From the NCBI GenBank assembly GCA_029379385.1, contig CM055607.1, forward strand, positions 33,663,235-33,727,234: a stretch of 64,000 nt of DNA, written 5' to 3'. Below the pieces are notes generated by a model. That model saw nothing but the letters and a program-made list of their open reading frames with translations, searched no databases and was not told where the DNA came from. Positions 27,954 through 41,088 of this stretch are shown here, piece after piece. This stretch comes from Quillaja saponaria. Lineage: Eukaryota; Streptophyta; Magnoliopsida; Fabales; Quillajaceae. Made by a program: the position numbers and the translations under genes. Every line of letters starts with the position of its first letter. Positions within the stretch are counted from its first letter, which is position 1.

Positions 27954-30792
27954 ATGATAAGGAGAAGAACGGAAAGCAAACAGTGTGTGATCGTTGTATT
28001 AGAGGGAAACAAGGTCATTACAGACAAGAAAGCTCTTGCACCATTAAGGAAGGCAGTGCTTGATGTGATTGGCCAAGAGGATAGCATTTTGGTACTCACC
28101 CTTCTTTATGGGAATGAAACCATGCCATCAATTTATGGAACACTTTGTTCTGTGGAGCAATGTGAAGGGAATAATTCAAACATTAAGCTCTTGCACCAGC
28201 AGATCACTCAAAGAAAGAAATCTTACATTCAAATGTTTAGTCCTTTCTATCTTATATGCAGAAGTTATGGAGTAAGTCATGCAGTTTCCGAGACCTCTAC
28301 AAAAAACTCATATTTGAGGTCTCATTAAGTAGCTTAAACTTTTGGATAAATTGATATTTTGACACCAATGACTAACTAGCTATCAAGTTTCAATACCGGA
28401 AAATTAAGGTGTCCAGAAAAAATATATTTGTAGCCATTTGGATGTTACTATGATTAATTGTTGGTACAATGACAATTTTTCTTTTTCTGTATTTTGTTTT
28501 GATTCATTCCATAAATGGATGACAGATCCTAAACATTTGATTAAGATGAAAAAACAAGTTGTTTCACCTTGTTGTTGTTGCTTGTAATTTCAGAGCATCT
28601 CAAGCACTCTAGCCGTTGTGACAGGTAAAATTTCAAGCCAAGATTGCTGCAGGCTTCAGACCAAAGGATATCATAATGGAGGAGATGAATAAAGCCAAAG
28701 CCACTTGGATTATATTGGACAGGTATCTACCTCTTAGTAACAAACAGTGTAATATTTTGTTTCTATATGAGCAAACACATAATTAGGTGAGTATTACCAG
28801 AAGTATTACAGCAAATCATCGTAAGAAAAGCGGCAAGATGAACTCGCTTCAAATTTCATCAGGCTTACAAAAGCAATGAAGCTAAGAGCAAAATAAGCCA
28901 TTTTCTTGGCTGCTAACTTCATATGAAAATTTTCCATTACAGATGCTTTGCTGATGACCAGAGTTTTCAACTGAGCAGCAGGAGAATTTGCAAAGTAACT
29001 TTGGTGGGTGACAACAAGGAAGGTGATGTAGATGACTATTTGCTTTCACAGGATGGACCTGAAAGTTCAATAACCTCTAAAGTAAAACCAAATCTGACAG
29101 TTCAGAGTCGTATGAGCTTATGGCAATCTTGTCCTGCATATATGGCCAGTTCAAGCAGAGGAGAGGAAGGTTCATCAATGTCTGAGCAGTATAGAGAATG
29201 CAAAAGTATGAGAAAGGGAAAGAGATTAACAGAAGGGAGTTCTTTGCACATCAGTTCAAGAAAATCTTTAGGCCCTGATTTCTTGTTAGGAATTCCTGTG
29301 AAGTTAAGCTGGAAAGTGGCTGAAGAAATAACAAAAGGGTTGGAGAGAAGGTTGACTGAGGAGAACAGTTCTTCCACATATTATGGACTTTTGAATAATC
29401 AGTACTCTGATTTTATGGTAAGGAGGTTTATAGGAGATTTGGGTGGCCTTGTTGAATCAGAAGAGAAAGCAGCATTGTCTATGAACCACAAGAATATTTT
29501 GGGATTGATTGGGTACTACAAAAGTGAGAAAGCTACTATTCTAGTGTTTCCTTTAACAAGCAGATGGACACTGGAGAAAAATCTTTTCAGTGAGTACTGT
29601 TATCCTTTACTTTCCTTTGGGATTAAATGATTATATAGCCTCCATGTTAATACAAGTCTTCTTAAGATTTTGAATTCCTTATTGATTTTCTATCTCTATG
29701 GCTTTGTAGCTAATGGTGCATAATAGTACTGTTTACTAATGCTGTCACAGGCTCTAAAGGAAAGCATAAATTGACATTTCAAGAAAAAATGAAGATAGCC
29801 ATGGGAGTTGCTCAAGGTGTTCGATATATGCACGAAGAATGCCCTCGAGGTCCAGTTGTTCACCGTGAATTACATGCAAGCAACATTTTTCTGAGGCGTG
29901 ACTTACACCCGCTGGTGAATATCTGGAAACCAAAATCTTCTTTGGATTTCAAATTCGTGATCTTTTACGTGTCTCACTTTCCAAATTGTCTGTTTTTATA
30001 GATATCTGGATTTGGAAAAGCAATTTGGCTTCATCTTAGACAAGAATTTCAGCCAGATGAAAGGTTTTGACTTGCCAAACATTGCAATTCATAGGTTGTT
30101 TAAGTTCCAGTTTACGAATTCATGTTGAAGATAGCTTGAGCCTTATGAGGAAGCCAAACCGAGACACATAGCTACAAGCTCTAGATGCAATTGCTTTGAA
30201 ACGAGTTGCTACCAAGAAAAATATTGTTGGCAAAATATTTTGAGCTAAAATTGTTCATTCTGGTTTCACAGGTGCCAGCAGCTTAGGGATTTATTAGACC
30301 GGGACTTAATGACCATGGTAAAATCTGACATACAATCCTTTGGAGTTCTGCTATTAAGGCTCTTTTGCAGAAAATCTATACTAAAGGATGACAAAGCTTT
30401 GATTAAGTGGGTTAGTAGATTATGAAATGACGGCAACTAGCCAAACTTGTAAAAAGTTCCTCATTAAGTGCTACTTTCTCACATGCCAATAATGTTTTCA
30501 TGGTTTTATTTGGCAGGCTAGACCATTGATTTCTGAAAGAGCATTCCCTCAGTTGCTGGAAGAAGGCCTGGAGGATGTCGACCCTCATGGGATCTATAAA
30601 GTAATGTGTGCTGCCTGTCACTGCACAAATCCTAACCCAGATTTGAGACCCTGCATGAGTGAGGTAATGCACTTAATACTATAGCTAACTGTTTCCAATT
30701 TATAGCTTCACAGCTAGATAGTAAAATGGTTTTCTTTTCCAAATTTATAGGTCATTTCCGTTCTCAAAGGAGACAAATTCTCTTCTATGTAA
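27954..30792 (+). CDS. USP-like domain plus inactive protein kinase (pseudokinase)
   Basis: Exons: 27954-28271, 28625-28722, 28943-29589, 29751-29914, 30002-30063, 30272-30410, 30517-30663, 30751-30792; 1617 bases, 538 aa, every junction GT-AG and in phase. Residues 1 to about 165 resemble the UspA-like front part of plant USP-kinase proteins (VIVVLEGNKVITDKKAL; ITQRKKSYIQMFSPFY; PKDIIMEEMNKAKATWIILD). A Ser/Arg-rich linker follows, then KLSWKVAEEITKGL and a kinase-like fold to the end. Key kinase residues are lost: no glycine loop or VAIK lysine is visible, HRD is HRE (392-394) and DFG is GFG (412-414); Asn-399 stays. Later C-lobe signs remain (SDIQSFGVLLLRL, CTNPNPDLRP). No signal peptide or membrane segment, so probably cytosolic. 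Likely a signalling scaffold, which is inference. I cannot name it. Confidence 0.85.
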
Positions 30793-32688
30793 TCATCTCC
30801 ATCATTTATAAACTGATGAAGAAGCGGAAATGCCTAAAGAGTTAAGTGGCTTCTTTGCAATGGAGAACTATATAGCAGAAAGTTCAAAGAAAATACTGTG
30901 GAAAAGAAGAAGGGGATTATCAAAACATAAATTATCTTTGCAGCCCTGAAATAATTGGATATTGCTATCTAGTCGAACAGAGTTAGAGACAATAGATAAG
31001 AAGTGTCATCTAGTTAGCTTTGCATAACGGAAAATTACTGATGTTTGAGATCAACCTAATTAAATATTCCAACTTTGTGTGATTCAATGTATTTACTAAG
31101 AAAGAAGAATTTGTTTAAATTATTTGCTTCTTGCACAACTTTCTAAAATTAAAGTTGAAAGGCTCGTTTAAAAATTAAGCTAAACTCTATTCAAATTTAA
31201 TAGATTGTTCATTAACAATTCACTAGATAACTCGACTCATTATCACCCTTATAATTATTATGGCACGAGTCAATGTCACTAATCAACTAGATTAGTAGAT
31301 TATTGGATTGACTATTCTGATAACAACAATTAACATGTATTATCATAATTATATATAGAAACCGCTTGATACATTTGATACAAAGAAATTACACACCAAA
31401 CATTTAATATTTCATGCAAGGACATTGAGCAATGAGCTAAAGCTACTGTATCCCAGTTGCATCATGGCAAGCAGATGCTTTGTACAGGAAAAGGATTACT
31501 CATACTGTTACTGCCAAAATGTGGGGACAATAAGCAAATGATCCATGGAGTTTTGCTTGTTTTTCTTGAGATGGAATCTTCTTAGTTCATTGCTTATATT
31601 CTCTAGTGTGATACTTTGTGCATATTGCTCAATGTTTGATTAATCAACTTATAACATGTAAATTTCTAATCATGATTAAAAAATATTTAGTGGAAACATA
31701 TAGGAGACAATATAGTACATAAAGATCTAATTCGGACCTAATAGATTCTCATACAACTGCTTTCCTGGAGTTGTTAATTAATTAGTGCTTTTACTCAATG
31801 TTTGATTAATCAATTTATTTAATTCCTTTAATTTTTCTTAATTATTTCTCTTGGCCCGTCCCCTGTTTTGGCCTACTTTTTTCAAGGACAATATAATTTT
31901 TTGCCTCCTCCAAAAACTAAATTTGTATCTTAAACTCCATCAAATACTTTAAGAAAATAATTATTACTTTATTATAAAATGTGATAAAAATATAAAATGA
32001 GTTCATGAAATTTCAGTCCAAACTTATAAAAACTTCAAGTAATTTTTTAAGATTTCTTTTATAACAACAATCTGATATGAAAATAATAATAACAGTAACA
32101 CTAATGGCATATTATTATTAAGTTATCTATTATTTTTGGTATAATATCATCATAAATCATAAAAAATAAAAAAGCGGCTAAACCAAGAAGAAAAAAAACT
32201 TAAAATTTGGTATAAAAATAAATGTCCGTTTGGCTAATTGTATTTTTGGAATTTCAATTTCCCGACCTAAGAAATACCAAATTGGCGAAGAATCCCAATT
32301 TATTGTCAAATCTTGAAAAGTTAAAATTTTCACGGAAAATATATAAATCTTTTATCAAACGCATTTGCAATTTGTGTGGCCTTCGGTAAGCTCGATATTG
32401 CTCTTATCTCTCTCTGTTATCTTGTTCGTCCCCTTCAGCGTGTCAATCCCTTTGTTTACCTGTCCCTGAGACACATTACGCGAGCTTAGCATTTACAATT
32501 CTCAATTCGAAGCGACTCTCTGCTGAAGTACTGTTCTGGTCTGCTCTGCTTTCTCCCTTTCTTTGGTATCAATGAGCTTGTATTCGTGGCTTGAAATTTG
32601 TGTGGTTTCCAAATCTCTTTGGGGGCGTATGTTTGTGTGGGGTTTGATGCTCACTTCGATTCAATGAGATTGCTCTGTTTCTATAGTT
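30793..32688. other. Intergenic region and RSH1 upstream/leader
   Basis: No gene. A 20-base word, CTCAATGTTTGATTAATCAA, occurs at about 31629 and again near 31796. The stretch from about 32390 is pyrimidine-rich and probably the RSH1 leader. Confidence 0.55.
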
Positions 32689-35600
32689 ATGGCCTCTGCT
32701 CCTTCCATGTCAGGTACGTGTAATTTGGTTGGTTGCTTAGAAAATGTAGGGAAGTGAGTGAAATAAGTGATTTTGAATTATTGGGTTTTTATGCTTGGGA
32801 CTGAAAAAACAAAAAATCACTGAACTTTCCCTAGTCCAACTATTTGGATTGGCATCATGTTGTTTTCTAAAAGGCTAAACAATATGACCAGATGGTGGCT
32901 TTTCCTTTTGTGCTGGTTGCTCAGCAACCAAACGGAGCTACATGAAATCATCTGATATGCTTAATGAAGAATTCTCGGTTAGTTTATATTTTTTGGGGAA
33001 TTTTGGGTTGTGTCTGATTCTTGGCTGAACATGTATTTCTGATTTTTTTTTTTTTTGTAGTTTCTTTAGAATGCGTGAACATTTGTAAGTTACCGAAAGG
33101 GGATGGAAGCGGAAGATATGACTGTAGTGTTTTTTCATGTGCGTGGAAAGCTCCGAGGGTCTTGACTGGGTTCCTTGCGAGCACAGCTCATCCTCTTCAG
33201 TATTCCAACTTGTCCTATTGGCAAAATGGGAGAAGGAACCGGTATAATTCTGTAAGTTGTTCTTTTTCTTGAACAAAGAAGTTATTATTAGCATCTGCAA
33301 TGTTTTTTTGAATTCCATAAGTTCAATATCTTTAGCGCTTATTATGCAATTATGTACTATGTCGGTATGTTTGTTTTCTTTAAGACTGCCTCATATGTTA
33401 TAAAAGATTTGCACCTTTTTTGATTATTTGCTCAGAACTCAGCATAGAGTCCTTTTCTTGTTGCTTTTTCTGTTTTCAGTTTTTCTAGCGTTTTCATTTT
33501 TTAAAAGTTTAAAACTTTGCTGTTACTTGAAGCTGTCGCTGATGCTATAAAAGCATTTTTTTGGAAAGCAATGACTTTGTCTTATATTAGAAGGCTAGAG
33601 AGGCTCATGGGTTGAGCCATTATGTCACCATCTTGATTTGCACATTATCCTTACATATACATGCTGTTAGACCCTAATTATTAAAGTTCCCAATTTGATT
33701 GTGGTTAGTAATCTTGAAACCTTGACCCCATTTTGGTCATGGCATTGAGTTTCATGCATGGGTGTGTACCATGTAACATTTTTAGAACGTAAATAAATAT
33801 CAGATTATCTACCATCATCTTCATAAAACTTACACATTATATACATCATCTTAGTGATGTTTGCAGTTTATAGAAGCTTATACTGTTCCATTCTTTCTCT
33901 CTACATATCCAACTATAATATAGGACACCATTCCTACTTTCTCTATAGTTAATATTCTTATTTGTTACTTTCTATAGAGGTTATTTTGAACTATTTTGTA
34001 AAATCTTAATCTTACGGTTTTTTGAAAGGCGGCTTTTGAGGACTCTGTTAACCAATGCGATAATCTTTTTTTTGATAACTTGGCAGCAATCAATCGATTG
34101 TAGTTGTGCTGTTCCATTTTTATTTATTTTTTTTTTCGGGTGGGTGATAGTGTGCAAAGACAACATTCTGATGGTTACTAATACTGATATCTGTCAAATC
34201 TTGCACTTTGACAGAAATGTGATTTAGGAGGTTCATATTCATCTGGAGCCTTTGACATTATGGTTCTTGGAAGACTCTCTAGATCAAGCTTGTTTCACAT
34301 AGCTCATAAAAGATGGCAATTGTGTTGCTCATCATCCTTTTCCTTGAATCCCATCAATGAGGTTTCTCCTGAAACGCTGTGGGAGGTACAGCGTTGGTTA
34401 CTCTAAAACTTGGCATGTCTGATGCTAATTATAATTATGCAAATGGAGGGATATTCTTTGTTAGGGTCTGACTCATACTTTCTATCCTCTATTGCTTCAG
34501 GATCTTAAGCCCATCATATCATACCTTTCACCTAAAGAATTGGAATTGGTCCATAATGCTCTCAAGGTGAGCTACCTGCTTCAATAAATCTAAGATTGTA
34601 CTTTCTTGTAAATTCATCTGTCTGAAGTAGTAGATTTACTTACTTTCGGTTGGCACAGCTAGCATTTGAGGCTCATGATGGTCAAAAGAGACGTAGTGGG
34701 GAGCCCTTCATCATCCATCCAGTTGAGGTTGCACGTATTCTTGGAGAACTTGTGAGTTTTTCAAAGTAAAAAAAATCTACCCTCTTATTCTGAATATATT
34801 TATTTTACTGTCTGAAACTAAAAAATGAATCCAACTATCTGTCTAGGAACTAGATTGGGAGTCTATCGCAGCTGGATTGCTGCATGACACAGTCGAGGAT
34901 ACAAATGTTGTTACGTTTGAGAAAATTGAGGAGGAGTTTGGTGCTACCGTGCGCCATATCGTAGAAGGAGAAACTAAGGTGTTCAGTGTGTTTGTTGATA
35001 GTGATAAAAATAAATAAATACATCTAGTCCTATTTGGCTTTAGCATCATGCTGAGGTAGACCAATTAAATTTGGATTTACATCAGTTCCATCATCTTCTA
35101 TATCCTGACTAGGTATCTAAGCTGGGAAAATTGAAGTGTAAGAATGAAAAAGATTCAGTTCAAGATGTGAAAGCAGATGACCTGAGGCAGATGTTTCTAG
35201 CCATGACAGAGGAGGTGACCCATTCATAGATTTTTGTCGATTTACAGTTTGATCTATGTTGAATGCTACTAAGTAACTAATAGATGTGCTATTTCAGGTC
35301 CGTGTTATCATTGTCAAATTAGCAGACAGATTACATAACATGCGGACTCTTTCGCATATGCCCCTGCATAAGCAGGTGATGTGTCACTGAATTGAATAAT
35401 TGATTGCTGAAAATATAATTTCAAAGTTAAATCCTGGAAAAAGGAAAGGGAGATAATAACTACTTTTTTATTATCTTTCTAAGATCTGTAAATATATGCT
35501 TACAGGCAAGCATTGCAATGGAGACATTACAGGTATTCGCCCCGCTGGCAAAGTTGCTTGGGATGTATCAAATCAAGGTATACTTTGATTTTTCCAAAGG

Positions 35601-38600
35601 TAGTATTCATGTTTCATTCTCATGTGCTCTTTTATCCATTTTAGGGCATTGGGAAGTAAAATTAATTTCACTTTATATACCTAATTTTAACTACTTGATG
35701 TTATTCATAATTTAATAGTACGCTGCTAGTATTGCAGTCTGAACTAGAAAATCTGTCCTTCATGTACACCAATGCTGAAGATTATGCAAAGATCAAGAGA
35801 AGAGTTGCAGACCTATATAAAGAACATGAAAAGGAACTTGTGGAGGTAATGTGTGCCCAACTATTTCAACATGGTACCACGTAGAGCTTTAGGAATCTTA
35901 TCATTTCCTGGTGCCTGTTATTACATGCATATTTAAGATGTGAAACTCCAAATGATTGAATTTGAAGCTTTCCAGGTGATATTGTTGAAATTTTGCTTAT
36001 CATGCATCTACCTTTTCTGTTAGGCAAACAAAATTTTGATGAAGAAAATTGAGGATGATCAGTTCTTAGACCTTATGACCTTGAAAACTGAAGTACACGC
36101 TGTATGTAAGGAGCCTTACAGGTTACACCACAAATCTTCACCCCAGCATTTTGTTTATCCACTTGATGTCTGCTTGATATGTCTGACATCATAATTTTGT
36201 GATCTGTGATATTATGCTTTTAAGTATTTGGTGTATATAACTCCGTGAAGAAGCTGAGCATGTGTTCCAACTAATTAATGCATCCCTTGGTGGCATTTAC
36301 TATGAGTTTATTTTTATGATTTTTGTTGGAGATCTTTAAATGTTAGAAGATAACCTTTATCTCATTAGATGATACAATGAATCACATAGTTACAATTGAA
36401 CACATATACAATATGGTATTTCATTCTTTGAGAAACTGTGCATCATTAAGAGTGTTACTGTTATAAATTATATGATATGGAAGTACTTTAGCAAGCTATT
36501 AAGTGAGAAAGTTTGTCGTTTATTTGTAGTATCTATAAAGCAGTTCTCAAATCAAAAGCTTCGATCAATGAGATCAATCAAATTGCACAGGTTTGTTTTG
36601 TCAGCCGTCTAGAAACTATCCCAAAATATCTTATGAGAAATCTTTCTGACATTTTAAATTATTTTTCTTGAAACATTGATGTTTACTGAAATCAGCTTCG
36701 AATTATCATAAAACCGAAGGCATGCATAGGCGTTGGGCCTCTATGTAGTCCACAGCAGGTAACACAAGCAGCACAAGGAATTAGTTTTTCTCTTGGTGCT
36801 CCTTGCACTCGCATCTCATATAGCTTCTTTTAATTTTGTTCTGTGCAGATTTGCTATCATGTTCTTGGTTTGGTCCATGGAGTTTGGAACCCTATTCCTA
36901 GAGCTGTGAGTATGCTGCTCCTGCTTCTATTTAAAGATTATTTAGTTTCATTTTAAAAGGAAAATATGAAAGTACTTGGTATGTTTTGAACCAGATGAAG
37001 GATTATATTGCAACCCCCAAACCTAATGGCTACCAAAGTCTCCATACAACTGTTATTCCATTTTTGTACGAAAGCATGTTTCAGCTAGAAGTCCAGGTAA
37101 AGTTGGATGGCATTTTTCTTTCCTCCCTTTTTTTTTTTTTATGGGTGATAGAAAAAGAGCCTGGTCCAGTAAGGTCCGTATTAATCTTTTTGTGTGGAAT
37201 GGTTCTCCTTATGGAACTAATTTCAGAGCCTAGTTGTTTTATCATTATTCATAAAATATTAAGTAGCTAATTTGGTTTGTTTACTTTTGCAGATTAGAAC
37301 TGAGGAAATGAATTTGATAGCTGAGAGGGGCATTGCAGCACATTATAGTGGGAGAGTATCTGTTAGTGGTTTAATTGGACGTGCAATGCCTAGTGGCAAA
37401 AGCTCAAAAGGGAAGACAGTCTGTCTTAACAATGCCAACATTGCACTGAGGGTATGCTACCTTTCCTTGACATGTTAGTATAGAAATCATCCTTGAAATT
37501 CTTGGGAATCTTTGATGAGATTTTGATTCTGATTTCATGGATGGTAATTTTTATTTTTTCCAGATTGGCTGGCTCAATGCAATTAGAGAATGGCAAGAAG
37601 AGTTTGTAGGCAATATGAGCTCAAGAGAATTTGTGGACACTATCACCAGAGATCTATTAGGTAGTCGTGTCTTTGTGTTTACACCAAGGGGGGAGGTAAG
37701 AGAGAATACTTCAGTGTATGAATTTTTTCTTTTTAATAAAGAAATGACAGAATTCGACAGCAAGTGTAAGAATATTGCTGCAGCTTCTTGATAGTTACCT
37801 TCATGTTATCTACAGATTAAGAATCTTCCTAAGGGGGCAACTGTAATTGACTATGCTTATATGATACACACTGAAATTGGCAACAAGATGGTGGCTGCAA
37901 AGGTACCGGTATTCCTGGTTATTCACATGGCAGTTATTTCTCTAATCAAGTCTCACTTTTGAAAAAGAAAGAAACAAAAGAAGAAAATGATGATTGAAAA
38001 GATAAACTGTCTTGTGTGGTGTTTCCTTGGAATGCAGGTCAATGGCAACCTCGTTTCTCCTACACATGTCCTTGCAAATGCAGAAGTTGTGGAGATAATT
38101 ACCTATAATGTTAGTAATCATTTGTTTTCTTTCTTCTTGATTCATATTGTGAAAATCTGAAAATAAGTTTAGTATATGTGGAAGTATAAATTTTTTTGGT
38201 AGTGGTGGTGGAAATGTAAAATTCTAATTTTTGTTTACAAATTCAAATATATGCAACATTTAGGTACCCAGGTGCACAGTGGGTGCACTTGTTGTCATGA
38301 TTATTCACTGCTTTCATTTGATGTCATTCAGACTTTGTTTTTAATACTAAGGTACATGTGCTTACATGATAATATGATTTTACCATTTTGGTACTTTAGA
38401 TGTTATTTGATAGGTTCTCTACATTTAACGGATGACTGGCTCTTTTTTTAATTCAAACAAGCTGGCTTGTAAGAAGCCAAGCTTATATGCATATAGTAGG
38501 TAGGCCAATATTTTGTGGCTATACTTCTCATGCTTTGTAATCTTTTAAGATTAAGAATGTGGTGTCAATGGCTTCCCAATCTAGGAAGGTGGTGCCAGTA

Positions 38601-40020
38601 GCTTCTGAATTGAAAAATATGTTAAAATTATAATGTTAAGCATTTTGTTTGCTATTTATAGATTTCTAACACCTTTAAATTAGTGCATTTCTATTCTGTA
38701 CACAAATCCCCAGTCATATGTACAAGATACCCTTCATCTGCCTTTCTAGTTTTACCACTTCCGTGGATCTCATACTTTGTTTCTTTTTTCTTTTCTATAC
38801 CAGGCACTATCCAGCAAATCAGCTTTTCAGAGACATAAGAAGTGGTTGCAACATGCAAAAACACGTAGTGCCAGACACAAAATAATGAAGGTAGCATATC
38901 CAATTAGCAATGCAGATTTTAGATGCCCCCAAAGGAAAAAAAGAAAGAAAAGAAGAAGGGCTTTTTCTCTAATTTTATGCATTTCATTTTGTGTGTAGTT
39001 TCTGAGGGAGCAGGCTGCACTTTCTGCTGCAGAAATAACAACCGATACAGTCAATGACTTCATTACTGATTCAGAAGGAGATAGTGAAGCAGAAGAGTTG
39101 AGAGAAGGTTCCAAGAAATTTGTGGAAATATCATCCCCAGGAAGAAGTGAAGATGTCCTCCACAGTAAAAATGGAAGTGTTTGGACCCCCAAGGTCAATG
39201 GAAAACATAACAAGCATGTGCAGCATGTAAGTTTAAAGGGTGAAGGGGAGTTATTACTGCCTGGAAACCAAGTTGCCAAAATAATTCAAGCTAACATGCC
39301 AATGTACAAAGAAGTCCTGCCAGGTCTGGAGAGTTGGCAAGCCAGCAAAGTTGCCTCTTGGCACAATTTAGAAGAGCACTCTATTCAATGGTTTTGCATT
39401 GTATGCATAGATAGAAGAGGTAAGCTCTATTGCTTGTTGGAAGAATGACTCGAAAGGGTACTCAATATCAAGTGTAACACATTTATTAACATTTCCCTTG
39501 TGCATACTTGCATATATATAATTTTCTTAACTTGGTTATACGTAAAAATTTATTCTAGGTATGATGGCTGAGGTAACAACAGCATTGGCCACTGCAGCCA
39601 TCGCAGTATGTTCTTGTGTGGTGAGTTGTTAAAATGATTCCAAACTATGGATGGTCAAATCTTTGGCTTTTGTCATTTATCAACAAATGTCAATCACTAT
39701 GTGATGTTTATTACATTTCCATTTATCAATAACCAGGCTGAGATTGACCGTGGAAGGGGAATGGCTGTCATGTTATTTCATATTGACGGGAACTTGGAAC
39801 ATTTGGTAGCATATCATACCTCAATTTCTTTCTTCCTTGTTCTTACAACTTTAAGCATGTTCATCTATAAAAGTGCCAAGTGTCTTTTCTCTAATTCAGT
39901 TAATTTGCTTCACAGGTCAATGCTTGCTCCAGAGTAGATTTAATCCTGGGTGTTCTGGGGTGGTCTACAGGTTGCAGCTGGCCAAGCTTAATGGAAAACC
40001 ATGATATTCTTGAATGCTAG
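32689..40020 (+). CDS. RSH1: RelA/SpoT homolog 1 (RSH1), chloroplast (p)ppGpp enzyme
   Basis: Controls the alarmone ppGpp in chloroplasts. Coding exons: 32689-32713, 33061-33251, 34215-34385, 34501-34566, 34659-34751, 34847-34978, 35113-35214, 35298-35375, 35506-35577, 35738-35845, 36024-36121, 36530-36590, 36696-36758, 36849-36905, 36995-37096, 37293-37451, 37564-37695, 37816-37902, 38038-38109, 38804-38890, 38999-39419, 39559-39620, 39737-39805, 39916-40020; 870 aa against about 883 in Arabidopsis. Starts MASAPSMSVSLECVNIC as in RSH1. The hydrolase HD motif LLHDTVEDTN is intact (His195-Asp196, Glu199-Asp200). The synthetase region keeps NGYQSLHTTV but the usual GRxKxxYSI reads AVCKEPYSI, as expected for RSH1, which is thought to degrade rather than make ppGpp. 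TGS domain about 560-622 (RVFVFTPRGE), ACT domain at the C-terminus (IDRRGMMAEVTTAL, AEIDRGRGMAVMLF). No lesions. Confidence 0.96.
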
Positions 40021-41088
40021 TTGATAAGCCAGCAATGCCAACTGTCGTTCACCCAGCCATTGCAAGCTAGAGTAAAAGTTTTGTCCTCAGAAAATTGATG
40101 TTCCAGTCCGTTTACGATCGGTTTTTGGTATACATTTCCTTATCAGATATTTGTAGGACACTTCAACCAAATAAACTGGCAGAAGCCAATTGAGCCAAGA
40201 GCCCAAGACTCTCCATTCAAGTCTCAGGGCACTGTATATAGAAAAGAGTGATAGGGTAAAGGAGCAGACACTGTAAACATACCTGTGAGAAGGTGAAGCA
40301 AAGTATTTGGACAGAAGATTGTACGACTCTTTCGCTACAAAAATATTTATTTTCGTTTGCTAAAGTGCCATTACTTTGTCAGTTTTCATGTTGGATTTCT
40401 GCATGGCCAGAAAAAAAAAAAGAAAAAAAAAGGTGGTAATTGTCCGTAGTTTTAACAATTTCTTTTTTATGGTTTGGTTTAAGTAGACTCGAGCATTTAC
40501 AATGTTAGTAGTATTACTTTCTCATTGCATGTAGGCAACCGTTCAGGTGTCTAAACCATGGACTTTTTTGTCTTTTGATTTAGTTGGGTGGTCTCCTGTG
40601 GTTTATACTAAAGAAGGGTTGAGGGAAAGTTCCGTTTAAGGCAAAGTTGAAAATGCTTATCAATCACTAATTTCAGTGTTTATCAAAGGTTGGGAATCAT
40701 ATATGTATGTGAAATTATGACTTGAATTCACATGAATATTGGATAACTATTTTTATGACCGGGAGACTACATGGTAGTATTATGTTCAACATACACGTTT
40801 GGTGGCTGGTCGGTGACTTGGTAATTGTCACTAATAGTGGATTCTCATCCATAAAATCAAATTCTTATTTTTCTTTTTTCTGGCTTAGAACTATGACTCT
40901 GAAAAGAGTGTGCTTTTTCTAGTTTATTTGTGACTATATCAGTGAATGCTACACAAATGGTTCCTGACATTTGTTCTCTTTTCACTCTATCCTATTTGTG
41001 TGTATTACAACTTTGAAAGACTTATTTCCTGATGGGGAAGCTCTGCATTGAAGGAGTGTTTTTCTAATATTGCCTTCCAACTCGCATG
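40021..41088. other. Convergent spacer between RSH1 and the acidic repeat protein gene
   Basis: Holds the RSH1 3' UTR and the 3' flank of the minus-strand gene. No gene seen. An A-rich run lies near 40410-40431. Confidence 0.6.

Noticed and set aside
28625..30792. Calling the USP-kinase gene a pseudogene because of its lost catalytic residues
   Set aside because: All eight exons join in phase with standard splice sites and no stop, so the open frame is maintained; only catalytic residues are changed.
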